NCBI GenBank assembly: GCA_030220185.1 | Contig: JASPKZ010001231.1 | Span: 310,001-374,000 of the forward strand | Source: Diploptera punctata | Taxonomy: Eukaryota > Arthropoda > Insecta > Blattodea > Blaberidae | DNA: 64,000 nucleotides | Direction: 5' to 3' | Part shown: positions 1 to 13,860 of the stretch, piece by piece | How positions within the stretch are numbered: position 1 is the stretch's first letter | Layout of the letters: every line of letters begins with the position of its first letter | The notes under the pieces: generated by a model | Told to the model about the DNA's origin: nothing | What the model saw: only the letters and a program-made list of their open reading frames with translations | Databases searched by the model: none | Made by a program: the position numbers and the translations under genes

Positions 1-69
1 TTAAATTAATAATAGAAACATCAAGTAAAAATTACTTAAATTTGTATCAAATTATGCAATAATGTACAA

Positions 70-610
70 TAATTTACAGTTTTATCGCATTCTTTGCCGG
101 GCAGGTCTAGGGACGATACCCTCTGTAGACGTCACAGAGAGCACGAAACCCTTGCACATGTCCTTGGGGCCTGTCTGTTTGGAGAATTACTGAGAAACAT
201 TCGGCACCACACTATTTGAAATATGATGGCAGAAGCCATGCGAGATTTTTGGATACACAGTTTATGAGGAAGTTCATGGTATGGCCACTAATGGGAGTAA
301 CGGACGAATAGATATTATTGCATTTAGACCATCTTCTAAAATTGGTATGATATTAGATCCCACAATTTGTTTTGAGACCCATAGTGGCCAACCTGAGGAA
401 GTTGACTCTGAAAAGAAAGCCATATATGAGCCAACAATTGACTATTACAAAGATAAATACCAACTAGATAGTATAACTGTCACAGGATTGATGATCGGGG
501 CAAGAGGTACTATACCAGGATTCCTAGCCAAATTTTGGAATTCCTTAGATTTGGACAGTGTGTATCTTTCATCGCTGCCATTAGAGGATCAATTTCAATT
601 TTGAGAAACC
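70..610 (+). pseudogene. 3' end of an RLE-type (R2/R4-like) non-LTR retrotransposon, decayed
   Basis: The + strand reads a degraded zinc-knuckle-like stretch (C..AG...TI, then H.SLGPV). It continues with an open 107-codon segment at 281-604 containing RIDIIAFRP, GMILDPTICFE and SITVTGLMIGARGTIPGF. The spacing of a C..H knuckle, a D/E...K core and a final VIG.RG motif is that of the restriction-like endonuclease C-terminus of R2/R4-type LINEs. Frameshifts before 281 show it is dead. Family assignment is by pattern only. Confidence 0.6.
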
Positions 611-774
611 ATTTTTACAAAATTTCTACTTTGTAGTATGCATACTTCAATTAGGCCTACAATTTGAATTTTTTAAATGTATTTACAAAATGTATTTCAT
701 AAATTCAAAAAATTAATTGTCTGTATCACTTTGTCCTTGAGGCAATTCTCTAATGAGGAAAGTTGTATATAATA

Positions 775-855
775 AAAAAAATAATTTTGTTTTCACTGTG
801 GTCCAAAACATTTAAATAACTGGCACGATAAATTATTGCTTGGCTAATTTAAGGG
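775..855. mobile_element. End fragment of a piggyBac-type MITE
   Basis: This stretch resembles the right half of the complete MITE at 44526-44745 (shared CAAATAACTG-like core and terminal CAATTTAAGGG). It ends in AAGGG followed by TTAA at 856-859, the piggyBac target site. The left end is missing or not recognisable. Confidence 0.55.
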
Positions 856-869
856 TTAATTATTATTTG

Positions 870-2065
870 TATGTAGTGACAATTGTGGACTTCAAAAAAG
901 CCTTCGACAAAATCAATAGGAATAAACTGTTGGAAATTTCAGCTGACAACAATCTACCACAACAGCATATTTTAAATTTATTGATTTCAGTTTGAATCAA
1001 TAACACACAAACAGAATGGACTGAAATTAATACTACTTGTCGACTGACATGTCACCACTAACAAATAATTACTAATATTTTTGAAACTATAAATTTATTA
1101 ATATGCTAGCTTCAAGTTCTATATATATGAAGTCATACAATTAAATACGTACTAATAATAAATATATTTACTATAATCACATAAATAAGTGAATATATAT
1201 ATATAGGGGCATAAGACAAGGATGTGGCCTCTCGCCCTTGCTCTTTATCATATACATGGACAGACTACTCCAAGATTGGCGACAGATGAGATACGGTTCT
1301 ATCCAAATTAATAGAAACCTAAAAATAGACTCCTTGCTTTTTGCAGATGATTTGGTATTAATAGCTCTAACAGAAACAGATTTACAGTTTTCTATACACA
1401 ATTTTAATATAATTGCAAAAAGGTACAATATGGAAATCAATATAAAGAAAACTAAAGTGATGGCTTTTTATGGGAAATACCCTATACCTAGCAAAATTGT
1501 TTTGATTGATGAAATTTTGGAACGAGTAAATGAATTTAATTATTTGGGTTATAATTTAACATTTCAAGATGAAGCTGATATATCAAAGAAAATCACAAAT
1601 TTCACAAAAACAATGGGGATAATTAACAGTATAATGAAACCATCTTTAGTACAGAAGAACACAAGATTACGGCTTTATGTGGTTCTCGCAAGACCAGAAT
1701 TAAGATATGGTAGTGAAGCATGGACAATATGAAGAAGAGATGAAAGCCGAATAACAGCAAATGAAATGTGAATTATGTGCCGTAGAGCAGGCTATACAAA
1801 GTGGGACCATAAAAGAAATGAGGAAATTATGGAAGAGTTGGATGTAGAACCCATTCTTCACCATATACAAAACTATCAGAACAACTGGAAAGCCCATCTT
1901 CAACGAATGCAGTCTCATAGAATTCCAAAAGCCATGCTTCATTACTGCCCCCAAGGCAAAAGATCGCTGGGACATCCAAAAAAGCGCTGGATGGAAAATT
2001 TCTCTTTGAGACCGTAACAGACCACACGGCCTAATACTTGCATGGATGATGATGATGATGATATA
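870..2065 (+). pseudogene. Non-LTR retrotransposon, reverse transcriptase remnant with (GAT)n tail
   Basis: 880-940 reads VDFKKAFDKINRNKL, an RT motif. 1203-1732 reads GIRQGCGLSPLLFIIYMD, then LLFADDLVLIA (catalytic FADD), NEFNYLGY and RPELRYGSEAWTI. The frame then breaks, but 1740-2015 continues with RRAGYTKWDH and GKRSLGHPKKRWMENFSL. It ends in a (GAT)n tail at 2046-2060, typical of a LINE 3' end. The middle of the RT (about 1010-1200) has been replaced by AT-rich sequence. A minus-strand 3' end of the same family is at 61686-61760. Confidence 0.8.
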
Positions 2066-2186
2066 GTGACTTTTGAGATTTTCATACTGAAAAAATAATA
2101 TTGTAGCAGACATCAATCTAAGTTAATATGTTACTGGTACAAGTGTATTACAAACATTTTTAGGATGATGTGCATTTCTTTTACAG

Positions 2187-2281
2187 CTTTACAAAAATAT
2201 GGATCAACACGCTGTATTTATATTGAAGGGTGATGGCAGTGGGAAGAAGATTTATGCTCTTGCATCTGATTCAAGGAAACG
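2187..2281 (+). CDS. Ets97D: Ets97D/GABPA exon 1 (12 nt 5' UTR plus start codon)
   Basis: The acceptor TTTCTTTTACAG ends at 2186. The ATG at 2199 opens [20 protein letters not shown] and the frame stays open to the donor GTAATT at 2282. The exon ends after two bases of an Arg codon, which exon 2 completes. I chose this start because it is the only in-frame ATG in the exon. The N-terminal sequence itself is not conserved enough for me to recognise. Confidence 0.75.
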
Positions 2282-5200
2282 GTAATTATTTCATATTCTA
2301 ACTCAGAAGTAATGGTAATTTATAGATTTGGTGGTTTGAAAACTGTTTTATTTTCTCTTGCAAATGTGACCTATTAAGTTTTTGATGAATTATATTAACT
2401 ACTCAAACTGACTCTGGTTCACTGTGTTATCAACAATTTATCATTTTAACAAGATGGCTACTTCTTAATAGTTATTTAAATAACATGCACAATTTTAGTG
2501 ATGAGATGGCCAAGTTAGAACATGACCATAGAGTGTGATCTGTGATCTGCAGAGTTACTAAAACTAATTTTGTAATTTGATGTCTACAGTATTCTATCTA
2601 CACTTAATATATTTAACAAAATTTATTTTTAAAATGCAAGAAATAAATTTATTATAAATTGTGGTTTACCATATTCAACTTGACCAAAACCTATTGAATT
2701 TTTACATGATTTATCTAAATTCAACAAATACTAGATCTCGTTTGTTTCACAATGCAAGTTTTCCAACTTATGTCCATTAAACAGGTCTACAAAGGCCTAA
2801 TTTATGATGAATGATTATAATAAGTTCATTAATAAATTAATTAGGAAAATAACATTATGAGGTTTTCTAGTTTTATTAATAAAAACTGAGTGTAGCTCAC
2901 CTCATATTTTGTGTTGTTCAAGCACAGAATCATGGTTTCTGGAGGCATCCCTTCCATCTTCAGTCGTAATTATTATAAGTCCATGTAAATAAGTGAAAAA
3001 ATGTCTATCAGTGGGGCATGCTATAGCGAAGTGGTTAAGGCAATACACTACAAGCAGGAAGGTCGAGATTTCAAGTCCTGGTGGGGTCAGGATTTTTAAA
3101 CTGACTCAAACCTTCTGGCAGCACTATGGTCCTGGGATCTATTCAACCTCTAACTGAAATGAGTACTAGATCCTTGTTCTGGGGGTAAAGGTGGCTGTCA
3201 CACAGGACTGGCATCAAGTGCCAATTGTCTAGAAAAAGTGGGAGCCTTAACCTCCTACTACCCCAGGACCTCCTAAAGCTTATAGTGAGATCACTTTACC
3301 TTTTTTTTTTAGGTCTATCAATAAAGTAGACCTACATTGCAATGCGAATGTTTTTTTTTAATGTTTTACATTTCGTGCATATTGTTTGTTTTATGGGATT
3401 ATGATTAGCTATTATTATCTGTTAACGATGAACTAATCATTCAGTTCCATATTAATAGTAAATAAAATATTTTAGCACACATATTCTGTTTTAAGTCACA
3501 AGCCATTTAATGAATATTTGTTTCATTAGGCTTCAAAAAGCTGGCTTAGTAGTGAACTGTGTCATAGATTTACAGCATGTAAAAAACACCTCAAGCCTGA
3601 AATTAGAAGCATCTGAGTGAAATTTGCTGGCCCTTATGTATGTAGTTTTAAATTGCAATGCTAATAACCTTATCCATTATTTACCATTAAATAAAATACT
3701 ACCTACCTACCTACCTACCTATCTAAAAATAATTCTCTTCTTCATTAATAGATGCATCTAAGTCTCATAAAGGATAAGATGAAACTTAGAAAAGAGAGAG
3801 AGAGAGAAAAATTATATAATGTTTTATCTCTGTTTAGCTTCTGCTTTGATGGTAGCAAAGCTCATGAATTAATTGAACCAGAAGATGCAGATATATTCTG
3901 CAAAAGAATCAAATTAGAACAGCCAGATATTGATACTGAAACAATGTTACCTGAAGAAGCTTGCACTCTTGTAGCTGAATTCCAGGATGAAAATGGAGAT
4001 TCTATAGTTTCGGATGATGCTATTGCAGGTAAGAAGTTTGAGGGTCCAATTATATATAGCATTTACGAGGGTGAATCAAATATAAACCGGAATTGTTTAC
4101 AATTTTATTGAATTAATAAAAAAATACAAAACCACCATCTCATTTTTCTACATAGTCTCCTGCATTTCTAACACATTTTTGCCATTGAGTTGGCAACTTT
4201 TTGATGCCGTCCTTGAAGAATGAGGGATGACGTGTAGTCAGTCAGTTGCGCATGTACACCTCTACGCTGCATTGTCACCAAACTGCCTTCCTCCCAGGTC
4301 TTCTTTCAGTGGCCCAAACAAAAATGGTAGTCACAGGGTGACAAATCTGGACTGTAAGGAGGATGTTCCAGAGGTGTCCAATGCATTTTTGTCAGTTTTT
4401 CTTGAGTCAATTGAACAGTGTGTGGTCTTGCAATTTTCAGAATTTGAGTTCATCATTGATGATGGCTTGAACACTTCCGAAGCTTATTCCAACGTGTGAA
4501 GCAATTTCAGAAATTGTTATGCGCCGATCCTCCTCAATAAGGTCCCGTACAGCACGAATGTTGTCTGCAGTGATGCTTGTTCGTTGCCATCTTTGGTGGG
4601 GCTCATTTTCCACTGAATCCCGGCCCACTAAAATTTTTTTGCACCAATCATACACCTGCGTCTTTGAAAGGGTTGGTTCCCCGAACTGCGCATGGAGCCT
4701 TCTCAAAATTTCAGAAGGTTTAGTGCCTTCTTTCGCCAAAAACTTAATAATAATGCGTTGCACAACAGACGTGTGTACCTCTTGCTCACTCATGGGGTAC
4801 TGAAGTAAGCGACCGCTCTTCGGAGTGCGACACATCAAGATCCCTACTCCAGAAACCTCCACCAACTTCCCCTCCAAACCGCAACCTTTGCAGTTCGCTA
4901 CCAGAACCCCCAGATACAAATTCCGGTTTATATTTGATCCACCCTTGTACATACAACATACAAACATTTGAAATGTTAATAATTACAATACTGGTGCTGA
5001 AACTTGGATGCAGTAATAATGTAAAGTATATCAATAAATTTTTCTTGCTTACTGGCAATGATAAATCTTAATTAGTAATTTTGTAGTAATTTATGAGATC
5101 TCTTCTAGCACTTGTTTACACCTGTAGATCCCAATGCAGTAACCATAATATTGGACTATACATTACAATTAGCTTCATAATTATGGTGCACCGAGAAAAA

Positions 5201-8200
5201 CTTGATTTTTTTTTTTCAGTTTATATAATCTTTTATATTTCTTTCTATAGTGTTCTGCCCTAGGGCAGGTCTATCACTGCAATCATAGCATTTTAATGCT
5301 ATGCTTTGCAGGTTTACTAGGGAATTTTAGGTGTAGTAGCTTTCCGTTGCTTTCCACACCGGTGAAATAATAATGATAAGGATGATGATGATGGCCGAAT
5401 GATTTTCGGAGACTGTTGGGCCCTAAGCTTCCTGACATTTGTTTTACAGGTGAGGAAAAACCCCGGAAAAAAAACCTCACTCAGGAAGTCTGTCCCAACT
5501 GGGAATCGAATCCGGGCCCGCTGCATGACAAGGCAACATGCTACCTCGAGACCACAGCTGTGGACAATCTTTTATAAGCATAATTAATTTCGTAAATATA
5601 ATCTTTTTCAACTTGTTTGGGCCTAAAGACAGTTAATAAGAATATAAAAAATTAGCTCAAGCAGAATACAAATAAAATAATATTTAATTTTAGGAAGTGA
5701 TATTTTGAGGTTATTTTAATTATATTATTTTCAGTCTGATCATCTTACCTCAATATTAATGTTGAAATGTTCTTGAACATGTTTCAAAATAATTCTGTTT
5801 TCGTCAGCTTGTCCAGCCAGACTGGTTTGATTTATGTTGCACATCCTGGATGTCGATGTCAGTTCCATCCTGTGGTTGGCCAAAGAACCTCCAAACAAGG
5901 TCACGCTCCATCGGTATTTCAAAATTCGTAACTCTGTTTTTGTTCTTCTGAATATAGATTTTTTTCCTAAATAGTCAGCTCTTTTGTATTATATATTTAT
6001 ATAAATTCGGACACTAAATTTTAAAAACAGTTAGAAAATACAAAAGAGCTGACTATTTGGGAAAAAATCTATATTTAGAAGAACAAAAACAGAGTTATGA
6101 ATTTTGAAATACTGACGGAGTGTGACCTTGTTTGGAGGTTCTTTGGCCAACCACAGGATGGAACTGACATCGACATCCAGGATGTGCAACATAAATCAAA
6201 CCAGTCTGGCTGGACAAGCTGACGATAAAACAGAATTATTTTGAAACATGTTCAAGAACAAATCAACATTAATATTGAGGTAAGATGATCAGATTGAAAA
6301 TAATATAATTATAAATAAAATATTTTTACAACAAATGATCTCCAAATTGAGGTACTTTATTTTTGTGACATTTACAATATAGCACAAAATGGGAAAAGGG
6401 CGCAAGGATGGAACAGTACATAAGTCAAGTCGAGATCAAATCTTGCTCTCTGGGAATTTAAAAAATCATGCACCTGTATTTGTTCTTCTGAATATATCTT
6501 TTCCCAAACTGTTAGTTCCATATGTTTCTTTAAAAGATTTGCATATTTCTTGTCTCTTCAGAAATCTTTAGTGTTGCAACAGCTGTTATAATTGAAATAT
6601 GGAATGATATGGTTTTATAATAGAGCAATTCCATGAAAATGTCATACCGAGGTGAAAATTTTGAAACTGACGCAGGAATAATTTTGTCGATGTAATATAT
6701 ACATTTGTAAATATCAAATTTTACAATTCTATAAGATAATGTTTCAAATGTATATTATTTTAATCTAATAATAGTGGTAGAACTTGTCATATTCCAAACC
6801 TGAAAAAATACGCAAAATTTTACCAATTTCTTGTTTAATGATTTGGTCGTGTGAATTTGTTTTATTTCACAAACTCTTTTGTTAAACCATACTTTGGTCC
6901 TCCTTGATCATAAATGAAACAATATTAATTGCATTCTAATATTCTATATACCTTAAATGTGTCCTATAGTTGTTAACTGTAGTTATGGTCAGTCAGTCAC
7001 AGAAAACGGATCAAAATTACTGTATACAACATAATAATTGATGGACTAAAATTTCCTCTTGGATTCTACGTTATCGGTACACAACTAACAAAAAAGTATT
7101 AATGACATTTTCTTGTAAAGTCATTGTTTTTCCCATTGGAGTCCCATGACTGACTGACTTTTTGCCCCTCACTTACATTGCTAATACGCATGATGCAGTC
7201 AGTTGCTTGCTGGACTCCGCTGTGTATTAACATAAACATGGTTTAGGAAATCTGGTAGACTGTTTGGCTCAGCTGTTTCATAAAATAATTACTGGCCCTT
7301 CTTCTGTGACAATTTAGCTAAAAAGGCAATCGGCGGAAGGATTTAAATGTAGAATAATTCCATGAAAATGTCATACCGATGTGAAAATTTTGAAATTGGT
7401 GCAGGAGTAACTTTTTCGATGGGATATACTTTTTTACAGATGAAATTTTCTGATTCTAGATGTTAATGTTTGAAATATGGATTATTTTGATCCAAAATTA
7501 ATAGTAGAACATGACATATTCGAAAACCTGGAAAACACATGCAAAATTAAACAAAATTTTGTTTTATGATTTCACTGCATAAATTTGTTTCGTTTTACTG
7601 ACTCTTTTTTTATACCATATTTCGGTCCTTCCTGATCGTAAATGTATCGTGTGTGAAATAAAATTATATTTTTATTAGTGGCATTTAAATAAATCCTCAT
7701 TATGCGATTCTTCAATATGAATGTTATTAAGTAAGTCACTAGAGTATTGTGCAATTAAAAACAAGTGCGCGGATCTTACATGTTAGAAAATGTGTGTGTG
7801 GGTGGGCGTTCTTGAACTTGAAAGGTTCTCGCATTAGTTTGACCTTTCACATGCCATGTGTGTCGTATTATCGGGGATCCACAGTGCTATGTTGCCACAG
7901 TTCCATTATTGTGCTAGCATTGCACTTTGTGAAACAGAGTCATGCATGTTGATTGCAACAATGGTTTTAATTCATATAAAGTTACTTGTATAAAAAAATA
8001 CAATTGGCATGGCATATTTGTGAATAAGTATGTATAACCGGTAGTGTAAAAGAAAATGATTATTGGGTGTAGCATTATTGGAAACCAACAGAGTGAAAAT
8101 ACGTACCTATGACAATGCTGTAATATGTGTGCCAGCTGGGAACAACACGTCAGTCATAAAGTAAGATTTCGCGCATTGTTAAGAAATTTCTTTCAATTGT

Positions 8201-11200
8201 TTAGTTTAAAAATATAACTCATGTCAGCAATATAATTTGAAATCAGTTGTTTTGAAAGAATTATAACAGAATTTTCCACATTTAAATAAACATTTTAATA
8301 AATTGTACACTGTACTTTTTCATTAATTTTTTTTTGTCTTTAAAGTTGAGATGTGTGAAAGTTAATTTTAGTGTTCTAGAACGAACACTGCAAATTCCAT
8401 ATCAGTATTTTTATATATTTTAATGGTTCAATCTAATAACAGCATCAGAAATATTAAATATAGCATCAGATAAATTGTAATCAGTTAATATGGATGTAAT
8501 AAAATGATATGCATATTAGGCATATTTAACTATAGAGAAGGCCCTTTGTTATTAAGAAGTTAATATTTTCTTTATTTTGTGAAATTTAAAATGTTACATG
8601 GTAACCAAGTTAAATAAATTACACTATTTATTTAATCTTTTTACAGCATATCAAATTGTACATTTCCTATACATGATAAAATATGTGTAGTACTTTATTT
8701 ATCTCCATCTTATCACTTTTTATCTATTATAATTTCATATTATTTTTTAATATTTGTGGCTCCACAACATTAAATTCTTAGTAAAATTCAAATATGTCAG
8801 TCAGTCACAGAATGTAGTCAGTCAGTCACACATCACATATTAGGTTATAACTCCGGTCTTAATTGTGAGTTTTGTTTAATTTTTATTGATAATGTAACTT
8901 GAAATGTGCCCTCCAAACGGTATTTTGGAAAATTGAATAAGGAATCACACTTCAGAGAATGATGCAGATGAACATGTTAAGCTGCATGATGAGTTGACAT
9001 TTATGTTAGTCACACATACTTTGATAGATAATAAATAACATTGTTTTTCTTCAGAAGTTGTATACTTATGTATAGTCTTAATCACACACTTTTCCTCTAT
9101 CATATCACGTAGATAACACCCCTAATTTCAATCAATTGTAATATTTATGCAACCATTTTGCTGCAAAAGTGTATTGTAAATGTCAGTCAGTTACATATGG
9201 AATTGCTCAATACTAACTGGTATAAATCACTAGAAATAGAAATTTATATGGTTTGGATTTGTACTTCATTGTTTGTGATTTTAATTGTTGTACAAAATTA
9301 ATTGCATTTACATATTCTCTGTTTAATAAAGCAAACTCCAGTTGTAATCAGATTTTTATTATATAGAGGTGAATATGTGAGATGCAAAAGGACCTAAAAT
9401 GGTGGGAGTGCATGGATGGAGGAAGATGGTAGAAAATATATTCAGTTGGGATTGGCAATCTCTGCAAAATGGTTTAGAACTTTTTACCTGGGTCATTACT
9501 TTTTACTGCCTTGACAGGAGTAGCAATTCTATGGTAGATTAACTCTCAAGGTAATTTAGTCAGTCCCAGTAGACTAATAGTTATGTCTGGTTCCGAGGTT
9601 CACAGCTTCAAAACCAGCTGCGGTTGATGAAGAATCCTGAGTGTGGGTTCCTTTAGAAGGGAAGTAAAGCTGTGGATCCCATATTGTAGATTTATGAAAC
9701 ATAAAAAAATCCCGAAGTAAGAGGATTCTTACAAAATTTATTGACCTTTCATGTCCAGATTTGAATTATGATGTTAATGACCTGAATTGTAAAAGAATGT
9801 TGTTAAATAGTAACAAGATTTTCATTTTTATTTAAAGGAAGTGACTATGAGAATATGTAAATGCAATTAATTTTGTATAACAATTAATAGTAGCATGCTT
9901 TTAACCCCAGCTACCCCAGCACTGCTGTGGTAATTAGCATATTAATAATTTCAGATTAAAATAAAATAACATATTTGTCAAACTCCATTCAAATCAATTA
10001 TGCGAGAACATAAAAATTTAAAATTCCTGCTGTATTCTGCATTTTCACATTATCTTCATAGAGAAACACATAGAGTGTTTCCTCTATATTATCCCCACCA
10101 ACACCAGCTATTTCACTGCAGATGAATTAGCAATAACCCACTAAATGAATCTACCTGCTTAGTCCAGTGATAACCCGCTAGACGAAGTTTGTGTCTTATT
10201 CCATCAATTTTTTATTGAACACCAGCTAGCTGAACTCGGAAATATCACAACTCGAAGTATAAAAAGAATAAATAAAATAAAATTATGCAGTACATTTTGT
10301 CAGTTATAGCAACCTGCTAATTTAACAAGCTTTATTTATATTATATACTGAATTACAACAATAATTGAATTATTACAAACAGTATATATATATATATAAT
10401 TTGTGGAAGGCACAGTTGAATTTAATAATGGCACTGAGTTTGTTCAACTACATTATTAATATGTTTTAAAGTGTTACTGATAAATGTGATTTGTCAATTT
10501 AGTAAAAATGAATGTAAGCGACTATAATGTATAATTTACATAGTAGATTTTTTTCATGCAGACCTTTGAACAAGAAAAATGACTTTATACAACAAGGTAG
10601 GCCAACTCCAGATTTACCGGATCCAAAAAAAATACAAGGCAGTAAGTTTTTATATACTATAAGTAGAGATCTGTGAAATTCGCGAGTCACGATAATGTGA
10701 AATGCTCTAATTTTATCATTTTCTTGTACCATTTCTTAACTTCACTTCCCATAACCTCAAAAGAAGCATTTATGAATTGCAAAATAATGCAAAATCCTAT
10801 GATAATGCAAAATAACACCGAAATTTAAAATTTTCAACGAATTCCGGAGATTTTTTGTTCTATTCGCGAAATTTTCATAATGCAGTTTTTAAACACTGTT
10901 TTTGGATTCCATCTTCTTTTTAACTACCATTTATGATGGTGCCATATCTCCATGCACTCTTGCAAATGGTTGCAACACAATTCACAACATAGAGGTAATA
11001 TTTTCTGTCCTTCTCATGCTCAAATATGTTCTCTCCATAGATTTTAAGTTCTGTGAACAATATGAATTCCAAGAAATACAAATTATATTAAAGTGAAAGA
11101 TAAGTTTTGCCTTCTAAACTAAGATTAAAAAGACTCAAATTTACATTTTTTTAGAATAACACCACCAAATTTGCAATAATATTGAAATCTTGAAATTTTA

Positions 11201-13804
11201 AAACAAATTTTCCCCAAAAATAAAACCACTTTTACGGATCTCTTAACTATAAGTCATATTTTCATCATACAGCTAGGATAATTGCTCTGACCACTGCACA
11301 CCACTGACAATTAAAATCACAAATAATAAAATAAAAATACAAACCATATAAATTTCTATTTCTAGTGATTTTTTAGCAGTTAGTGTTATAAAACCACATC
11401 ATTGCATGTTTTATCTTATAATAGGTGCTTCATTGCCAAAGACTTCTGAAGAGTAAGGAAATATGCAAACTATTAAAACTTTTAGAGAAACATATGGAAC
11501 TAACAATTTGGGAAAATATATGTTTTAATTAATATTTGAGTTAGGATTTAACATCTTACCTCATAATGTAGATTTTTTTAAGATTAGTTTCTATACTTCT
11601 GTGTATCATGTTCATCAAGTTAGATGGAGCTGAAGATGGTATGCAGAAGTATCAAAACTGATCTTTAAAAATCTACAATTATGAGGTGAGGTGTTAAATT
11701 CTAACTCTATTATTAACTAACAAGATTATTTCTACATCAGTTAGGAAAAACCAGGTAAGTCTAAAAAGTAATTTTTACAGGAGAGCAAAAACTAGTTCAA
11801 TGACTTACATTAAGGAGTGCATAAATTAAAATTCAATGCTTAATAACACCGTCACTATTCGCTTGACGACATACCCGTTTTTACTGAACGTGCATCGGAC
11901 CAAAAGTGATCGGGAGATATTAATAACTCATTTTCGACCAAAAGTTGACTTACCGATTTTTCCTAACTGATGTAGATTTAACCTCACAAGTCCCACATCT
12001 ATGTTAAAACAAGAGATACCCTCAGGAGGCCTAATAATAAGAATTATCCTAAATAAAGCAACCCAATGGCCTATGGTTACTATGGTGACCTTTGGTTCCA
12101 AGTTCACAAGTTCAAAGCTCAGCTGAGACTGGAGGATTTTTTCTTAGCATAAAAATCCTAAGTATGGCTTCCTTCGAAAAGGAAATAAAAACTGAGGTCC
12201 AATAGATAAAAATAGATTTACAGACATAAAACAACCTCAATCCTGAGATAAGAAAGAGCAAAATTTGGAAGGCCTTTCATGTTTATTTTTGAATTGTGTC
12301 CCTAATGATCTGAATTAAGTAGAGTCTTTAAATAAAATACTAATATGTTTGTTTTCTAAGGCGATATTTGACGCTTAAGTCATTTTCTCTATAAAATACT
12401 AGTATTGTGCTGTTCAAGTCTTTATGGGGAAAGAAATTTTCTCTTGGAATTTCGGTCACTATGGTACCATTGCCCACTCAGCATTGTGAGCAATTTGTAT
12501 AGTACAATAAGTAGAATTTCCAAGTTAGGAAATCAGCTATAATGACTTGGGGTCCTGACATGCTGACTACATGTTGCCTCTATATGGCAGAATGATTGTC
12601 TACCTCTATGATTAGTACATGTAGATGTGAGGCCACCAGCCGGCTGGTAAGCCAAGGACCTGTCATGCATGTTCAGTTTAGGTACTATAGCAAAAACCAT
12701 CTTTCTCAATATTTTACCCAAATATACAGATAACTTTTATAATTTTTTTTCTTTTTAATACCAGTAAAATCCAAAAATACATGTAAAGAAACAAAAAACT
12801 TGAGAATTAAGAAAATTATATGACAATCTGTCATTTTATGTACACTTAGCGACAAAAAGAATGGGCTAACTCTTGATCTCGAATATTTTAAGTTCCAATG
12901 CGCGATTCACACGAGTAAATTAATTGCACAGTAGAGCTACAATATGTTTCCCTTCTTCCTTTGAAGATTATTCTTTCAAGCGCAATTAGCCAGCATACGC
13001 TTAGCTTAGTGCATAGTGGCTTGATTCGCATGTAGAAGGTCACAAGTTTGATTCCCAATGAGGTATTTTTTTAATTGTTACAATGCTTTCTATTTTATTC
13101 TGTCTGTCGATTCTTAAAGAAAAAACGTACTAGGTATAGAAGTATTACTATTTTTATTATTATTTATTTATTTATTTATAAACAGGTTTACAATGTAATA
13201 AAACATCTTCCTGTGTCCAAAGCTTTTTAACTGATATCTTCTTTCTCCATTCTTCTCTATCCTCACATTCCAATTCTTCCAGACCTAGCGCCCTCATACC
13301 TGTTCTTACATCATCCATCCATTTAAATCTAAGTGACCTCTCTTACATTTTCCAGGTGGAATCTATTCCAAAACTTCTCTGGGTAATCTTTTCTTTGGCA
13401 TCTTATGTGTATGGCCATACCATTCTGGTGTCTGTATCTCACAAAATATAATATTGAATTTTGGACTTTCATTTACTGTCTGATGATTGTATTTCTGATT
13501 TTTTCCAATTTAGAATGTCTAGATGAGCATCTAGAACAATCCATTTCAGTAGACAATAAGCTTTAAACTCAAATTCTTTATTCACTGCCAAGTTTCTGCA
13601 CCGTATGTTAGCGTGCTTCGAATTATGGATTTATAAATTTCCAATTTGGTATTCATTCAAAAGTTCTTATCCCACAAAACACCGTTTAACATTGTTATTA
13701 TCGATCTGCCTTTTTGAATTCTATATTTTATGTAATTTTCTCGGGTACATTTTGAGTTAATTTTGATCCCCAGTTAATTACATTCTTCACATACTTAGAT
13801 ACAT

Positions 13805-13860
<56 letters not shown>

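Larger units (their letters stand above)
5691..6317. mobile_element. Penelope-like (PLE) foldback element, CAUG-ribozyme family
   Basis: Two arms of about 300 bp are nearly perfect inverted copies around a short AT loop near 6005. Each arm holds the last part of a PLE ORF (left arm reversed, right arm forward: [15 protein letters not shown], [22 protein letters not shown]) followed by a hammerhead core and AATATTGAGGTAAGAT. A related, larger copy is at 34855-36185. The right end is slightly shorter than the left. Confidence 0.8.

Noticed and set aside
5691..6317. MITE of a cut-and-paste transposon
   Set aside because: The arms contain the end of a Penelope GIY-YIG ORF and a hammerhead core, and related copies extend into RT sequence.
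9358..9560. Possible gene fragment upstream of the SINE at 9556
   Set aside because: A few codons resemble coding sequence, but there is no frame longer than chance and no recognised motif.
11560..11670. Hammerhead pair in the 11440 foldback
   Set aside because: The first strand reads TTGATGA with displaced stem II on one side, and GAAA is lost on the other. Too decayed to call.
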